DNA of 64,000 bases from Polaribacter sp. (GCF_024639685.1 NZ_JAHEHX010000020.1:1-64000), one strand, 5' to 3'. Positions 18,488-28,177 are shown, counted from the stretch's first letter. The notes: generated from the letters alone by a model not told the origin. Translations and numbers: made by a program.

Positions 18488-20065
18488 ATGAAAAAGAATC
18501 AGAAATTAAATAGACGAGATTTTATAAAGTTAAGTTCAATAGCTACTGCCTCACTTCCTATTGCTTTGAGTGGTTTCCCAATTTTTGCAAAAGAAAAACC
18601 AGCCGCATATCAATTTTCCACAGAAAATGATAATATATTAGTATTAATACAATTGCAAGGAGGAAATGATGGTTTAAACACCGTTTTCGATTTAAATCAA
18701 TATGATAATCTACAAAATGTTAGATCAAATATTATTATTCCAGAAAACGATTTATTAACTGTTAACGGAACAACTCGTTTTCATCCTTCTATGTCTGGAC
18801 TAAAGGCTATTTGGGATCAAGAAAAACTAGGAGTTATTCAAAATGTAGGGTATCCAGATCAGAACCGTTCGCATTTTAGATCTACAGATATTTGGAACTC
18901 AGCTTCAAGTGTAAATGATTATATCTCTTCTGGTTGGATTGGACGTTTTTTTGATGTTAATCATGCTACATTTCCAGAAAATTATCCTAATGAAAACAAT
19001 CCAGATCCATTTGCCATTACTATTGGTAGAGTTGTATCTGAAACTTGCCAAGGAATAAATTCTAATTTTTCTATGGCATTAGAAGATCCAGAAAATCCTG
19101 GAACTGCTTTGGTTTCTAATACTGGTAATATTCCTGATAATTGTTATGGAGATGCTTTAGCCTTTGTAAATGAAACCATAAAACAAACAAATGCATATGC
19201 AGAAGTAATTAAAAATGCATCTAGTTCTGGAAACAATTTATCTACTAAATATAATAATTCTAGTTTATCTGAAAAATTAAAACAGGTTGCTAAACTAATT
19301 TCTGGCGGATTAAAAACCAAAGTATATGTGGTACAACTTGGTGGTTTTGATAATCATGATACCCAAGTAGTAGAAGGAGTTACAAAAACAGGTAAACATG
19401 CAGATTTATTAGAAGAATTATCGGATGCTATGGCTGCATTTCAAGATGATTTAAAATTATTAAATATTGAAGATAAAGTACTTGGAATGACGTATTCTGA
19501 GTTTGGAAGAAGAATTCGTTCTAATGCTGGTTTAGGTACTGACCATGGAACAGCAGCTCCTTTATTTGTTTTTGGAAATTGCGCAAAAAACCAAGTTTTA
19601 GGAGACGCACCAGAAATTGACACTCAGGTTGACGAGAAAGAAGGGGTTCAAATGCAATTTGATTTTAGAAATATTTATAGTACTATTTTAACAGATTGGT
19701 TAGGTGCTACAAAACAAGAATCTACTAGTATTTTATTTGATGAATTTGATGCATTGCCACTTTTTAAATCAGGTTGTTCTGTGGCACTTTCTACTGATGA
19801 TATTTTATTAGAAAAATCAGAAATTAAGGTCTTTCCAAATCCTACTTCAGATTTTATCAATATAAAGTTCTTTGGAACAAATGAACGCACTAGAATTACT
19901 TTATACAATAGTATTGGTGCTGTAGTAAAAGAAATTTCCCACAAGAATTATAGCTCTATTCAACATTCTATTAAAATTGATGTACAATCTTTACCAAAAG
20001 GCAATTACTTTATTCATTATCAAACTAAAGGTAATTCTAAAACTAAAAAATTGATGAAGTATTAA
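18488..20065 (+). CDS. DUF1501 family protein with Tat-like signal and T9SS C-terminal sorting domain
   Basis: The 525-aa protein starts with NRRDFIKLSS (residues 8-17) and a hydrophobic stretch, a twin-arginine-type signal common in DUF1501 proteins. The body shows the alkaline-phosphatase-like sulfatase features of DUF1501: IQLQGGNDGLNTVFD near 55, QNRSHFRSTDIW near 122, GGFDNHDTQ near 285 and YSEFGRRIRSN near 335. The last 80 residues (IKVFPNPTSDFINI to KLMKY) are a type IX secretion type A sorting domain. So the protein is probably folded in the cytoplasm, sent through Tat and then exported across the outer membrane. It is paired with the DUF1800 gene upstream. Confidence 0.92.
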   Translation: MKKNQKLNRRDFIKLSSIATASLPIALSGFPIFAKEKPAAYQFSTENDNILVLIQLQGGNDGLNTVFDLNQYDNLQNVRSNIIIPENDLLTVNGTTRFHPSMSGLKAIWDQEKLGVIQNVGYPDQNRSHFRSTDIWNSASSVNDYISSGWIGRFFDVNHATFPENYPNENNPDPFAITIGRVVSETCQGINSNFSMALEDPENPGTALVSNTGNIPDNCYGDALAFVNETIKQTNAYAEVIKNASSSGNNLSTKYNNSSLSEKLKQVAKLISGGLKTKVYVVQLGGFDNHDTQVVEGVTKTGKHADLLEELSDAMAAFQDDLKLLNIEDKVLGMTYSEFGRRIRSNAGLGTDHGTAAPLFVFGNCAKNQVLGDAPEIDTQVDEKEGVQMQFDFRNIYSTILTDWLGATKQESTSILFDEFDALPLFKSGCSVALSTDDILLEKSEIKVFPNPTSDFINIKFFGTNERTRITLYNSIGAVVKEISHKNYSSIQHSIKIDVQSLPKGNYFIHYQTKGNSKTKKLMKY

Positions 20066-20101
20066 ATTTCGATTAAATTTACTTTTCAAAAAAAGTAGTT
20101 T

Positions 20102-21052
20102 ATGAAATTTCTAACTTCCATTCCTTTAAAAAAACAAACAACAAATCGAATTGATTACAATGCTAGCATTCTGTTATTAGGCTCTTGTTTTTCAGAAAAT
20201 ATAGGAAACAAACTCAACTACTTTAAATTTAAGCAGCTACAAAACCCGTTTGGTATTTTATTTCATCCAAAAGCTATTGAACAATTTGTTACAGATGTTA
20301 TTAATAAAAAAACATTTACGAAAGAAGATTTAGTGTATCAAAATGAAAGATATCATAGTTTTGATGCACATTCATCTTTAAGTGAAGTTGATGAAAGCAC
20401 TATTTTAAATAATTTAAACTCAGAAATTTTAGCTACTCAAAAATATTTAGAAAACACTTCACATCTTATCATAACTCTTGGTACAGCTTGGGTATATCGT
20501 TTTAAAAAGACTAATAAAATTGTAGCCAATTGCCACAAAATACCTCAGAAAAAATTCTTAAAAGAGCTTTTAAATATTGCTGAAATTACTAATAGTTTAG
20601 AGTCAATAGTGTCATTAATAAAAAGTACAAATCCAAACATTACAATTCTTTTTACAGTTTCTCCTGTAAGGCATTTAAAAGATGGTTTTACCCAGAATAC
20701 ACAGAGTAAAAGTCATTTAATATCAGCAATTCACGAAGTTGTAAACATTAGAAAAAACGTTCATTATTTTCCTTCTTATGAAATTATGATGGATGAACTT
20801 AGAGATTATCGTTTTTATGCAGAAGACATGATTCATCCTAACAAGACAGCCATTCAATACATTTGGAAACGTTTTACAGAGGTTTGGTTAGCAGAAAACA
20901 TGACATCAACCTTAAAAGAAGTTGATATTATTCAAAAAGGAATTGCTCATAAACCATTTAATGCAACAAGCAAAGAACATAAAGAGTTTTTACAAAATTT
21001 ATCTTTGAAAAAAAAACTAATTATTACTAAGTACCCACATATCAAGTTCTAA
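20102..21052 (+). CDS. GSCFA domain protein
   Basis: The 316-aa protein carries the name-giving motif LLGSCFSENIG at about residues 26-36 and NPFGILFHP near 55. The fold resembles SGNH-type esterases, with GSC in place of GDS and a late YAEDMIHPN segment near 240 that would supply Asp and His. The enzymatic activity is uncharacterised. The gene follows the DUF1501 gene by 36 bases with the near-promoter TACTTTTC between them, and converges with the rhodanese gene. Confidence 0.88.
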   Translation: MKFLTSIPLKKQTTNRIDYNASILLLGSCFSENIGNKLNYFKFKQLQNPFGILFHPKAIEQFVTDVINKKTFTKEDLVYQNERYHSFDAHSSLSEVDESTILNNLNSEILATQKYLENTSHLIITLGTAWVYRFKKTNKIVANCHKIPQKKFLKELLNIAEITNSLESIVSLIKSTNPNITILFTVSPVRHLKDGFTQNTQSKSHLISAIHEVVNIRKNVHYFPSYEIMMDELRDYRFYAEDMIHPNKTAIQYIWKRFTEVWLAENMTSTLKEVDIIQKGIAHKPFNATSKEHKEFLQNLSLKKKLIITKYPHIKF

Positions 21053-21077
21053 AATAAGGCACTTAACGTATTTAAAT

Positions 21078-21392
21078 TTAATCTTCTATAAACTGAGCCA
21101 CATTTTGCCAAGGGCCTCCGTTAATAACATCCAAACCATGTTGCTGTAAAAATTGTGTAGCTTGTCCACTTCTTGCTCCACTTCTACAAACAGCAATAAC
21201 TGGTTTCTTCCAAGATTTAATCTGCTCTAGTTCTAAAGGAATTAAGTTTAAAACAATATGTTTTGCAGTAGCAACATGCCCCTCATCCCATTCCTCTTGT
21301 GTTCTTACGTCTAGAATTACTGCTTGTTTCTCTAAATAATCTTTAATTTCATTACTCATATCTTTCCTTTTAAAAATGTCAAATAAACCCAC
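21078..21392 (-). CDS. Rhodanese-like domain protein
   Basis: This single-domain sulfurtransferase has VILDVRTQEEWDEGH near residues 25-39 and the active-site loop CRSGARSG starting at C69. At 104 aa it matches small rhodaneses (PspE/GlpE type). An alternative start at the internal ATG (Met12, at 21359) would give a domain without the FDIFKRK leader. It lies downstream of the aromatic amino-acid hydroxylase gene on the same strand, fifteen bases after its stop; no functional link is known. Confidence 0.88.
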   Translation of the reverse strand: MGLFDIFKRKDMSNEIKDYLEKQAVILDVRTQEEWDEGHVATAKHIVLNLIPLELEQIKSWKKPVIAVCRSGARSGQATQFLQQHGLDVINGGPWQNVAQFIED

Positions 21393-21407
21393 GTTATTTT
21401 TTTAAAG

Positions 21408-23147
21408 CTAATGCAAATTTAAACCATTTTCAATAAGACTAGTGTAACTTTTGTTACTTTTTAAGTTTTGTAACGTTTCTAAAATAGCATTTTTAATTTC
21501 ATAATTCTTATGTAAAGCCAATTCATAAAGTTCTAATTGTAACAGCCAGTCTTTGCGAAAATCACTTTTTAATTGATTATAAATAGTTGCAATTTTAGCT
21601 TCTGTAACTGTATTATCTTCTCGCATTTTTCTAACTTCTGCATACAAAGAATACAATTGCTTTTCAGCATCAGAATACATGATTTTATGTGTTTTAGTTT
21701 CAGAAACTTTACCCAAACCAACAAAAGAATCTACATCTGCAGGCCCTGCATAAGCTGATATAATTGAAGAACCAACAGCCATATCATATAAACCCCAATC
21801 AGGCTGAAATAATATTTCTTCTTTATAAGTAACTGTGCACTCATCAAAAGTGATGATAAGTATTTTACCTCTTAAATCTCTAGTGCCAGTTATAGCTCTC
21901 CCTTTTAAAACAATTCCACTTTCGAACTCTAAAGTCATAAATTCGCCTTCATAAATACCGTAAGCTTTTAAATCTCTTGGGCTCATATCTTCTATAGCCA
22001 AATTGACCCCTTTTAACTTACCAATTGGGCTACCAAATCCGTTTTGATGCACAGCTATTCCGTGCCCTATTAATTCTTTATCTCTATTAGACAAAGCTGT
22101 TGCTCCTTTTGTTTGAAAGTAAGCGACTTTATTATTATTAAACTGAATTACTTTATCAAAAACACCAGAAACTTGAATACCCGTGGTTAATTCAATTGTT
22201 CCTAAGTTTTGAGAATCTATAAGTTTTTGAACGCCATTTAAACCACCTTTTCTTAGTGCCATTGTATTTGCAAATTCGTTTAAAACCATACTTAAATGGG
22301 CAAAATCTGGAGTAACGAATAATTGAGGTTGTGGTTTTGTAATATCAAAATTCTTTGTAGCTGCTTCTATAGAATATTTTACTTTTTCTACTTTATCTTG
22401 CATGCACCAAGCACTTTCTCCTATAGACGATAAAAGACCTGCTCCATATATCTTAGGATTATCTAAAGTGCCAATTAACCCATACTCTACTGTCCACCAA
22501 TGCAAATTACGAATCATAGCCATTTCAGACAATTCACCCATATTATTTTGTAGCCAAGCTACCTTTTCTTCAGCTTCTTCAATTTGTTTTTCGCTAGAAT
22601 TTGGGTTTTCTTTTAAGATAGATAAAAGTCTGATTGCTTCATACATTTCATAGTCTTTGGCAGATGAAATAGCTTTGCTCCCAATTTCTCCAAAACGTCT
22701 TAAATACTCTGAATATTCAGGATTTGCAATAATAGGTGCATGACCTGCAGCTTCATGAATTATATCTGGTGCAGGTGTATATTCGATATGATTTATGGTT
22801 CTCATATCTGAGGCAATCACCAAAACATTATACGCCTGGAACTCCATAAATGCATTTGGAGGTATAAAACCATCTACAGAAACAGCTGCCCAACCAATCT
22901 CTTTTAAGATTCTATTCATACCTTCCATTCTTGGAATGTTTTCTTTAAAAATACCTGTTTTTTCTAAACCAGGAATGTAAGATTTATGTGCAACTTTACT
23001 TAAATAATCTACATTCATACGCATCACATATCTCCAGACTGCATGGTTTTGAGGTGTATACTCTTCATAAGGTTGCTGTACAACAAATTTGTGTAAATGT
23101 TTGGGTAACTTCCTAGTTACATCGTTCATTTCAAAGTGTGAATCCAT
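21408..23147 (-). CDS. Biopterin-dependent aromatic amino acid hydroxylase with long C-terminal extension
   Basis: The N-terminal half (to about residue 290) is a pterin-dependent aromatic amino acid hydroxylase, which converts Phe to Tyr or hydroxylates a related amino acid. The iron ligands are visible: H131 and H136 in IIHEAAGHAP and E221 in WWTVEYGL. Bacterial phenylalanine hydroxylases are usually 260-300 aa; this protein has 579. The second half (about 300-579) has no motif I recognise. It contains beta-rich repeats such as GIQVSGVFDKVIQF and GRAITGTRDLRG. Flavobacterial homologues are commonly this long, so the extension is unlikely to be an artefact. Confidence 0.9.
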   Translation of the reverse strand: MDSHFEMNDVTRKLPKHLHKFVVQQPYEEYTPQNHAVWRYVMRMNVDYLSKVAHKSYIPGLEKTGIFKENIPRMEGMNRILKEIGWAAVSVDGFIPPNAFMEFQAYNVLVIASDMRTINHIEYTPAPDIIHEAAGHAPIIANPEYSEYLRRFGEIGSKAISSAKDYEMYEAIRLLSILKENPNSSEKQIEEAEEKVAWLQNNMGELSEMAMIRNLHWWTVEYGLIGTLDNPKIYGAGLLSSIGESAWCMQDKVEKVKYSIEAATKNFDITKPQPQLFVTPDFAHLSMVLNEFANTMALRKGGLNGVQKLIDSQNLGTIELTTGIQVSGVFDKVIQFNNNKVAYFQTKGATALSNRDKELIGHGIAVHQNGFGSPIGKLKGVNLAIEDMSPRDLKAYGIYEGEFMTLEFESGIVLKGRAITGTRDLRGKILIITFDECTVTYKEEILFQPDWGLYDMAVGSSIISAYAGPADVDSFVGLGKVSETKTHKIMYSDAEKQLYSLYAEVRKMREDNTVTEAKIATIYNQLKSDFRKDWLLQLELYELALHKNYEIKNAILETLQNLKSNKSYTSLIENGLNLH

Positions 23148-23397
23148 TACAAAAATCTCATATAATTTACCTTGTAAAATTACGATTTCTATAATGAATC
23201 ATGAATTTTTTTGATGTTAAAAAATAATATGAAAAAGATTATTCTGTTTAATTACGATATTGATAATTGCTATGTAAAATTAGAAAAATTGATGGTCCCT
23301 TTATATTCTTAAAACTTACACATCTACGCTATCGGTTTCGTAAAATTTTAAAATACTGTCTAAAATCTTTCTTATTTTTACGTTATAAATCAACAAC

Positions 23398-24915
23398 ATG
23401 AATAAGAAAGTAATCTTAATGATACTAGATGGTTGGGGTATAACACAAGACCCAAAAGTTTCTGCCATTTACAATGCCAATACACCATATATTAATGCAC
23501 TTTATGAAAAATATCCTCATGCAGAATTAAGAACTGATGGAGAACATGTTGGTTTGCCTGAAGGGCAAATGGGTAATTCAGAAGTGGGCCACATGAATTT
23601 AGGTGCAGGTAGAATTGTATATCAAAACTTAGCTAGAATTAATAAAGCTGTAAAAGAAAAAACACTAGGCCAAGAGAAAGTATTGCTAGATACTTTTGCT
23701 TATGCCAAAGAGAACAACAAAAATGTTCATTTGTTAGGTTTAGTTTCAAATGGGGGTATTCATGCTCACATCAACCATTTAAAAGGAATTTTAGGTGTAG
23801 CTAAAGAAAATAATGTTGATAATGTTTTTCTTCATGCTTTTACAGATGGTAGAGATTGTGATCCAAAATCTGGCGCTTATTTTATCAATGATATTGAAGA
23901 ATATATGGCTGAAACCACAGGTGAATTAGCCACTGTTACTGGGCGTTATTATGCTATGGACAGAGATAACAGATGGGAAAGAGTAAGTGAAGCTTATCAT
24001 GGAGTAGTAAACGGCACAGGTACCAAAACTACTAATGCTATTACAACCATTAAAAACAATTATGAAGAAGGTTTAACAGACGAATTTCATAAACCAATTA
24101 TTGTAACTAACGAAGATGGTTCTCCAAAAACGACAATAAAAGAAGGAGATGCAGTAATTTTCTTTAACTACAGAACAGATAGAGGAAGAGAATTAACAAA
24201 TGTGCTTTCACAAACAGATTTCCCTGAATTTGATATGAAAAAACTAGATTTATATTATACAACAATGACATTGTATGATGAATCGTTTTCAAATATCAAC
24301 GTAATTTATAATAACGATAATATTAAAAATACCTTAGGTGAAGTTTTAGCAAATGCAGGTAAAAAACAAATAAGAATTGCTGAAACAGAGAAGTATCCTC
24401 ATGTTACCTTTTTCTTTTCTGGAGGTCAAGAAGCACCATTTGATGGCGAATCTAGAATATTAAGAAACTCACCAAAAGTAGCTACCTATGACTTAAAACC
24501 AGAAATGTCTGCCTACGAATTAAAAGATGCACTTTGTGAAGATTTAGAAAAAGGTGAAGCAGATTTTGTTTGTTTAAATTTTGCAAATGGAGATATGGTT
24601 GGACATACAGGAATTATGGAGGCAGCAATAAAAGCCTGTGAAACTGTAGATGATTGTGCAAAAGCGGTTATTGAAACTGGTTTAAAAAACGGCTATTGCA
24701 CCTTATTAATTGCAGATCATGGCAATTGTGAAACAATGATGAATCCTGATGGATCTCCTCATACAGCACATACTACAAACCCAGTGCCTTTTATTTTAAT
24801 TGATGATAAAATCAAATCTATAAAAAGTGGTATTTTAGGAGATATTGCACCAACTATTTTAGAATTAGTTGGGGTTAAGCAACCAAAAGAAATGACTCAA
24901 AAATCGCTACTATAA
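23398..24915 (+). CDS. gpmI: 2,3-bisphosphoglycerate-independent phosphoglycerate mutase
   Basis: GpmI interconverts 3- and 2-phosphoglycerate in glycolysis using two Mn ions. The 505-aa protein has MILDGWG near the start, the GNSEVGHMNLGAGR segment with the phosphorylated serine near residue 62, HAFTDGRD near 140 and IADHGNCE near 440. Length is normal. A thioredoxin-like lipoprotein gene begins three bases after the stop. The 250 bases before the gene contain no gene I can support. Confidence 0.96.
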   Translation: MNKKVILMILDGWGITQDPKVSAIYNANTPYINALYEKYPHAELRTDGEHVGLPEGQMGNSEVGHMNLGAGRIVYQNLARINKAVKEKTLGQEKVLLDTFAYAKENNKNVHLLGLVSNGGIHAHINHLKGILGVAKENNVDNVFLHAFTDGRDCDPKSGAYFINDIEEYMAETTGELATVTGRYYAMDRDNRWERVSEAYHGVVNGTGTKTTNAITTIKNNYEEGLTDEFHKPIIVTNEDGSPKTTIKEGDAVIFFNYRTDRGRELTNVLSQTDFPEFDMKKLDLYYTTMTLYDESFSNINVIYNNDNIKNTLGEVLANAGKKQIRIAETEKYPHVTFFFSGGQEAPFDGESRILRNSPKVATYDLKPEMSAYELKDALCEDLEKGEADFVCLNFANGDMVGHTGIMEAAIKACETVDDCAKAVIETGLKNGYCTLLIADHGNCETMMNPDGSPHTAHTTNPVPFILIDDKIKSIKSGILGDIAPTILELVGVKQPKEMTQKSLL

Positions 24916-24918
24916 TAT

Positions 24919-25533
24919 ATGAGAAACTTAGCTATTTTATTCGTAGGCATCTTACTTTATTCATGTAATGCAAATAAACATCTTGTAGAAAACAAAAAAG
25001 ATGTAGTGAAAGAAATTGAGGTTAAAGAACAAATTGAAGAGTTTATTAGAAAAAAAGCAACAACTGCTAATGCAACAAAAAACGATAGAGGATATTTAAT
25101 TGGTTTTGCCAGCAGAGAAGCCTTTAATGACAACTCTTACCAATATTGGTTTAATGATAGGTACAGTTCGTATAAAACTGACCAAGAACTTATTGCTAAG
25201 TTAAAACCTATTATTAACGATTTTACCATTAAAGGTTTTATGGGAACTTGGTGTGGAGATAGCAAAAGAGAAACACCTCGTTTTTACAAAATTTTAGATG
25301 AAACAGGTTTTGATCAAGATTATTTTGAGCTAATAACAGTGGGTAGAAACAAAAAAACTCCAGATAATTTACAAGAAGGTTTTAATATCATAAGAGTACC
25401 TACGTTTATCTTTTATAAAGATGGTGAAGAAGTAGGTCGTTTTGTAGAATATCCTAGAGAAACTTTAGAAAAAGATATTTTAAATATTTTGACAGGAGCA
25501 CCTTACAAGCACTCTTATGACAGAAGTAAATAA
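24919..25533 (+). CDS. Thioredoxin-like lipoprotein with CxxS active site
   Basis: The 204-aa protein has a lipoprotein signal ending LLYSC with the lipidated cysteine at C16, and a thioredoxin fold: GTWCGDSKRE with W111 and C112 at the active site, and the cis-proline segment RVPTFIFYKDG near 150. The second active-site cysteine is replaced by Ser115, so it cannot form the usual disulfide. CxxS proteins may act as monothiol redox or isomerase-type proteins. It is a thioredoxin family member, function otherwise unknown. Probably co-transcribed with gpmI. Confidence 0.85.
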   Translation: MRNLAILFVGILLYSCNANKHLVENKKDVVKEIEVKEQIEEFIRKKATTANATKNDRGYLIGFASREAFNDNSYQYWFNDRYSSYKTDQELIAKLKPIINDFTIKGFMGTWCGDSKRETPRFYKILDETGFDQDYFELITVGRNKKTPDNLQEGFNIIRVPTFIFYKDGEEVGRFVEYPRETLEKDILNILTGAPYKHSYDRSK

Positions 25534-25589
25534 TATAAAAACGTTATTTCTCTAAAGTGCTATTCATTCATAAATCCTAATAATTGTAG

Positions 25590-25597
25590 TAACTTTG
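25590..25597 (+). promoter_or_regulatory. -7 element (TAACTTTG) for map
   Basis: TAACTTTG lies 18 bases before the map ATG at 25616. It overlaps a false in-frame TTG start at 25595, which supports the ATG. Confidence 0.55.
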
Positions 25598-25615
25598 TGT
25601 TTCAATTTTTTTACC

Positions 25616-26425
25616 ATGATTAAGATTAAAACTAGAGAAGAAATAGAAATTATGCGCGAAAGTGCTTTAGTAGTTTCTAGAACATTAGGTATGCTTGCCA
25701 AAGAAGTTAAACCTAGTGTAACCACTTTATTTTTAGACAAGCTTGCAGAAGATTTTATTAGAGAACAAGGTGCTATTCCTGGATTTTTAGGTTTATATGA
25801 TTTTCCTAATACACTTTGTATGAGTCCAAACTCGCAAGTTGTTCACGGATTCCCTACAAAAGAACCACTAAAAGAGGGAGATATTATTTCTATAGATTGT
25901 GGCGCTTTAAAAAATGATTTTTATGGAGACCATGCCTATACTTTTGCCGTTGGAGAAATTGATGCAGACACCAAAAAACTTTTAGACATAACTAGAGAAA
26001 GTTTATACGTTGGTATAAGAGAATTTAAAGCTGGTAATAGAGTTGGAGATGTAGGTTTTGCAATTCAAAATTTTACTGAAAAACATGGTTATGGAGTGGT
26101 TAGGGAGCTCGTAGGCCATGGCTTAGGACGTAAAATGCACGAAGATCCAGAAATGCCAAACTATGGTAAAAGAGGAAGAGGAAAAAAGTTTACAGAAGGT
26201 ATGGTAGTAGCTATTGAGCCTATGATAAATATGGGAACTCAGAAAATTAGACAACATGCAGATGGGTGGACAATTACTACTTTAGACAATAAACCTTCAG
26301 CTCATTTTGAGCATGATGTTGCCATTGTTAATGGTAAGCCAGAACTTTTATCTACCTTTAAATATGTCCATGATGCATTAGGTATAGAAACTAATGAAGA
26401 AGATGAATTCAGACAAAGCCTATAG
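25616..26425 (+). CDS. map: Type I methionine aminopeptidase
   Basis: MetAP removes the initiator methionine from new proteins. The 269-aa protein contains SIDCGALKNDFYGDHAYTF (about residues 91-109, with both metal-binding aspartates), ELVGHGLGRKMHEDP near 167 with the metal histidine, and AIEPMIN near 200 plus a late glutamate-histidine segment FEHDVAI near 235. The ATG at 25616 gives MIKIKTREEIEIMR, the family N terminus. Its last base is shared with the GTG start of the next gene. Confidence 0.96.
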   Translation: MIKIKTREEIEIMRESALVVSRTLGMLAKEVKPSVTTLFLDKLAEDFIREQGAIPGFLGLYDFPNTLCMSPNSQVVHGFPTKEPLKEGDIISIDCGALKNDFYGDHAYTFAVGEIDADTKKLLDITRESLYVGIREFKAGNRVGDVGFAIQNFTEKHGYGVVRELVGHGLGRKMHEDPEMPNYGKRGRGKKFTEGMVVAIEPMINMGTQKIRQHADGWTITTLDNKPSAHFEHDVAIVNGKPELLSTFKYVHDALGIETNEEDEFRQSL

Positions 26426-27192
26426 TGTCTATCTTTAAAACCATATTAAATACCATACCAAGACCTTTATTGATAAAAGCAAGTTATGTGGTTAGACCTC
26501 TAATTGCTTTGTATTTAAAAGGTAATAAATTTACAGACCCAATAGATGGTAAATCCTTTAGAAAGTTTTTACCTTATGGATATGGAAAACAAAGAGAAAA
26601 CGCACTTTCTCCATCTACATTATCTTTAGAAAGACACAGGTTAATGTGGTTGTTTTTAAATGATGAAACTAACTTTTTCACCTCAACCAAAAAGCTAAAA
26701 GTTTTACATATTGCACCTGAACAATGTTTCTTAGATATTTTTAGAAATCAGAAAAATCTAGCATATATTACTTCTGATTTAGAAAGCCCAATAGCAGATG
26801 TAAAAGCAGATATTTGCGATTTACCTTTTAAAGACAATGAGTTTGATGTCGTTTTCTGCAATCATGTGTTAGAGCATATTCATGATGATTACAAAGCAGT
26901 GCAAGAGTTATACCGTGTTTTAAAAAAAGGTGGGTTTGGTGTTTTTCAAATTCCGCAAGATTTAAATAGAGCAACTACTTTTGAAGATGATTCTATTACA
27001 GACAAAAAACAACGTGCAGAAATTTTTGGTCAATATGATCATGTGCGCGTTTATGGTAGAGACTATTTTGATAAGTTAAGAACTGTTGGTTTTAGAGTTG
27101 ATGAAGTAGATTATACAAAAAAAATCGCTCCAGAAAAACTAGAACGATTTTGTTTGATGGAAGGAGAAATACTTCCTGTTTGCTATAAGTAA
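26425..27192 (+). CDS. Class I SAM-dependent methyltransferase
   Basis: The 255-aa protein has a Methyltransf_11-type core: LKVLHIAPEQCFL near residues 90-102 (motif I), DICDLPFKDNEFDVVFCNHVLEH in the middle (motifs II-III, about 130-152) and YRVLKKGGFGVFQIP near 162. The substrate is unknown. The N-terminal 80 residues are basic and contain a hydrophobic stretch that may sit at the membrane. Translation starts at a GTG overlapping the map stop, a sign of coupling. It converges with the ApbE gene. Confidence 0.85.
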   Translation: MSIFKTILNTIPRPLLIKASYVVRPLIALYLKGNKFTDPIDGKSFRKFLPYGYGKQRENALSPSTLSLERHRLMWLFLNDETNFFTSTKKLKVLHIAPEQCFLDIFRNQKNLAYITSDLESPIADVKADICDLPFKDNEFDVVFCNHVLEHIHDDYKAVQELYRVLKKGGFGVFQIPQDLNRATTFEDDSITDKKQRAEIFGQYDHVRVYGRDYFDKLRTVGFRVDEVDYTKKIAPEKLERFCLMEGEILPVCYK

Positions 27193-27196
27193 ACCT

Positions 27197-28177
27197 TTAG
27201 TTATAATTTGTAAATTCCTCTAATTCTCCGTTATCATTTGTATATAATAAAATAACTTGCAACTTTTTTAATTCCTTTAATAACGCTTTTGTTTTTTCTA
27301 AACCCATAGCCATAAATGCTGTAGCATAGCCATCTACATCAGCGCAATCCAATGGTGCTATAACAGATACACTCAATAAATTACTTTCTTTTGCCAAACC
27401 TGTTTTGGGGTTTATTGTATGTACATATTTTTTTCCATCATCTGTAATTTTAAATTTCCTGTAATTTCCAGAAGTTGCCATTGATTTTCCAGAAAGATTA
27501 ATGGTTTTGTAACCTGTAGTTACATCAACAGGGTTAACCAATTGAATAAGCCATGGTTTTTTATTTTTCTTGACTCCTTTAGCTCTAATTTCTCCACCAA
27601 TTTCTACCATGTAACTTTCTATTTGTCTAGAATCTAAAAATCTAGCAACAATATCAATTCCAAAACCTTTAGCTATTGAATTAAAATCGAGATATACTTT
27701 TGGGTCTTCTTTAATAATGATATTGTCTTTTTCTGAGACTTTGTCTAAACCTACGTACCTAAGTTCTTTTTTAATAACCTCTTTCGTGAGAGATGTAAAC
27801 TCCTTTCCCGGTCCAAAACCGTAAGCATTAACTAGATTACCAACAGTCGGATCAAAAAAACCGTTAGTTTCTTTATAAATTCTTTTCGATTTTTCTAAAA
27901 CCTCCTTAAAAATAGGATCAATCTTTACGGAAGTATCTCCACTATTAATTTTAGAAATAGCTGAATTTGGAATATATGTAGAAACTGAATTGTTGATTAC
28001 TGCAAACAAACTATCTATTTCATTTTGATAATTTTTTTTAGCATTTAAATACGTGATTTTAAACGTTGTCCCGAAAACTCCTCCTTTTAAGGTATAATCT
28101 TCCCTTTTCTCATCTAAAGCACAAGAAATAAAGACAAATAGCACTAAAAAGGAATAACTTAATCTTTTGAAAGTCAT
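27197..28177 (-). CDS. apbE: FAD:protein FMN transferase (ApbE family) lipoprotein
   Basis: ApbE attaches FMN covalently to a threonine of flavoproteins such as NqrB, NqrC and RnfG in the periplasm. The 326-aa reading starts at the ATG at 28177, giving a lipoprotein signal with the lipidated cysteine at position 19 (VFISC). Family motifs include YKETNGFFDPTVGNLVNAYGFG near residue 115, LDFNSIAKGFGID near 165, IEIGGEIRAKG-like EIGGEIRAKG near 190, and SGNYRKF near 240. A longer in-frame reading from 28219 adds 14 residues that would spoil the lipoprotein signal. No target flavoprotein gene is in the window. Confidence 0.9.
   Translation of the reverse strand: MTFKRLSYSFLVLFVFISCALDEKREDYTLKGGVFGTTFKITYLNAKKNYQNEIDSLFAVINNSVSTYIPNSAISKINSGDTSVKIDPIFKEVLEKSKRIYKETNGFFDPTVGNLVNAYGFGPGKEFTSLTKEVIKKELRYVGLDKVSEKDNIIIKEDPKVYLDFNSIAKGFGIDIVARFLDSRQIESYMVEIGGEIRAKGVKKNKKPWLIQLVNPVDVTTGYKTINLSGKSMATSGNYRKFKITDDGKKYVHTINPKTGLAKESNLLSVSVIAPLDCADVDGYATAFMAMGLEKTKALLKELKKLQVILLYTNDNGELEEFTNYN

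Noticed and set aside
23229..23317. Short ATG-initiated frame of 28 codons between phhA-type gene and gpmI
   Set aside because: Too short, composition not protein-like beyond chance in A+T-rich DNA, and no family resemblance.
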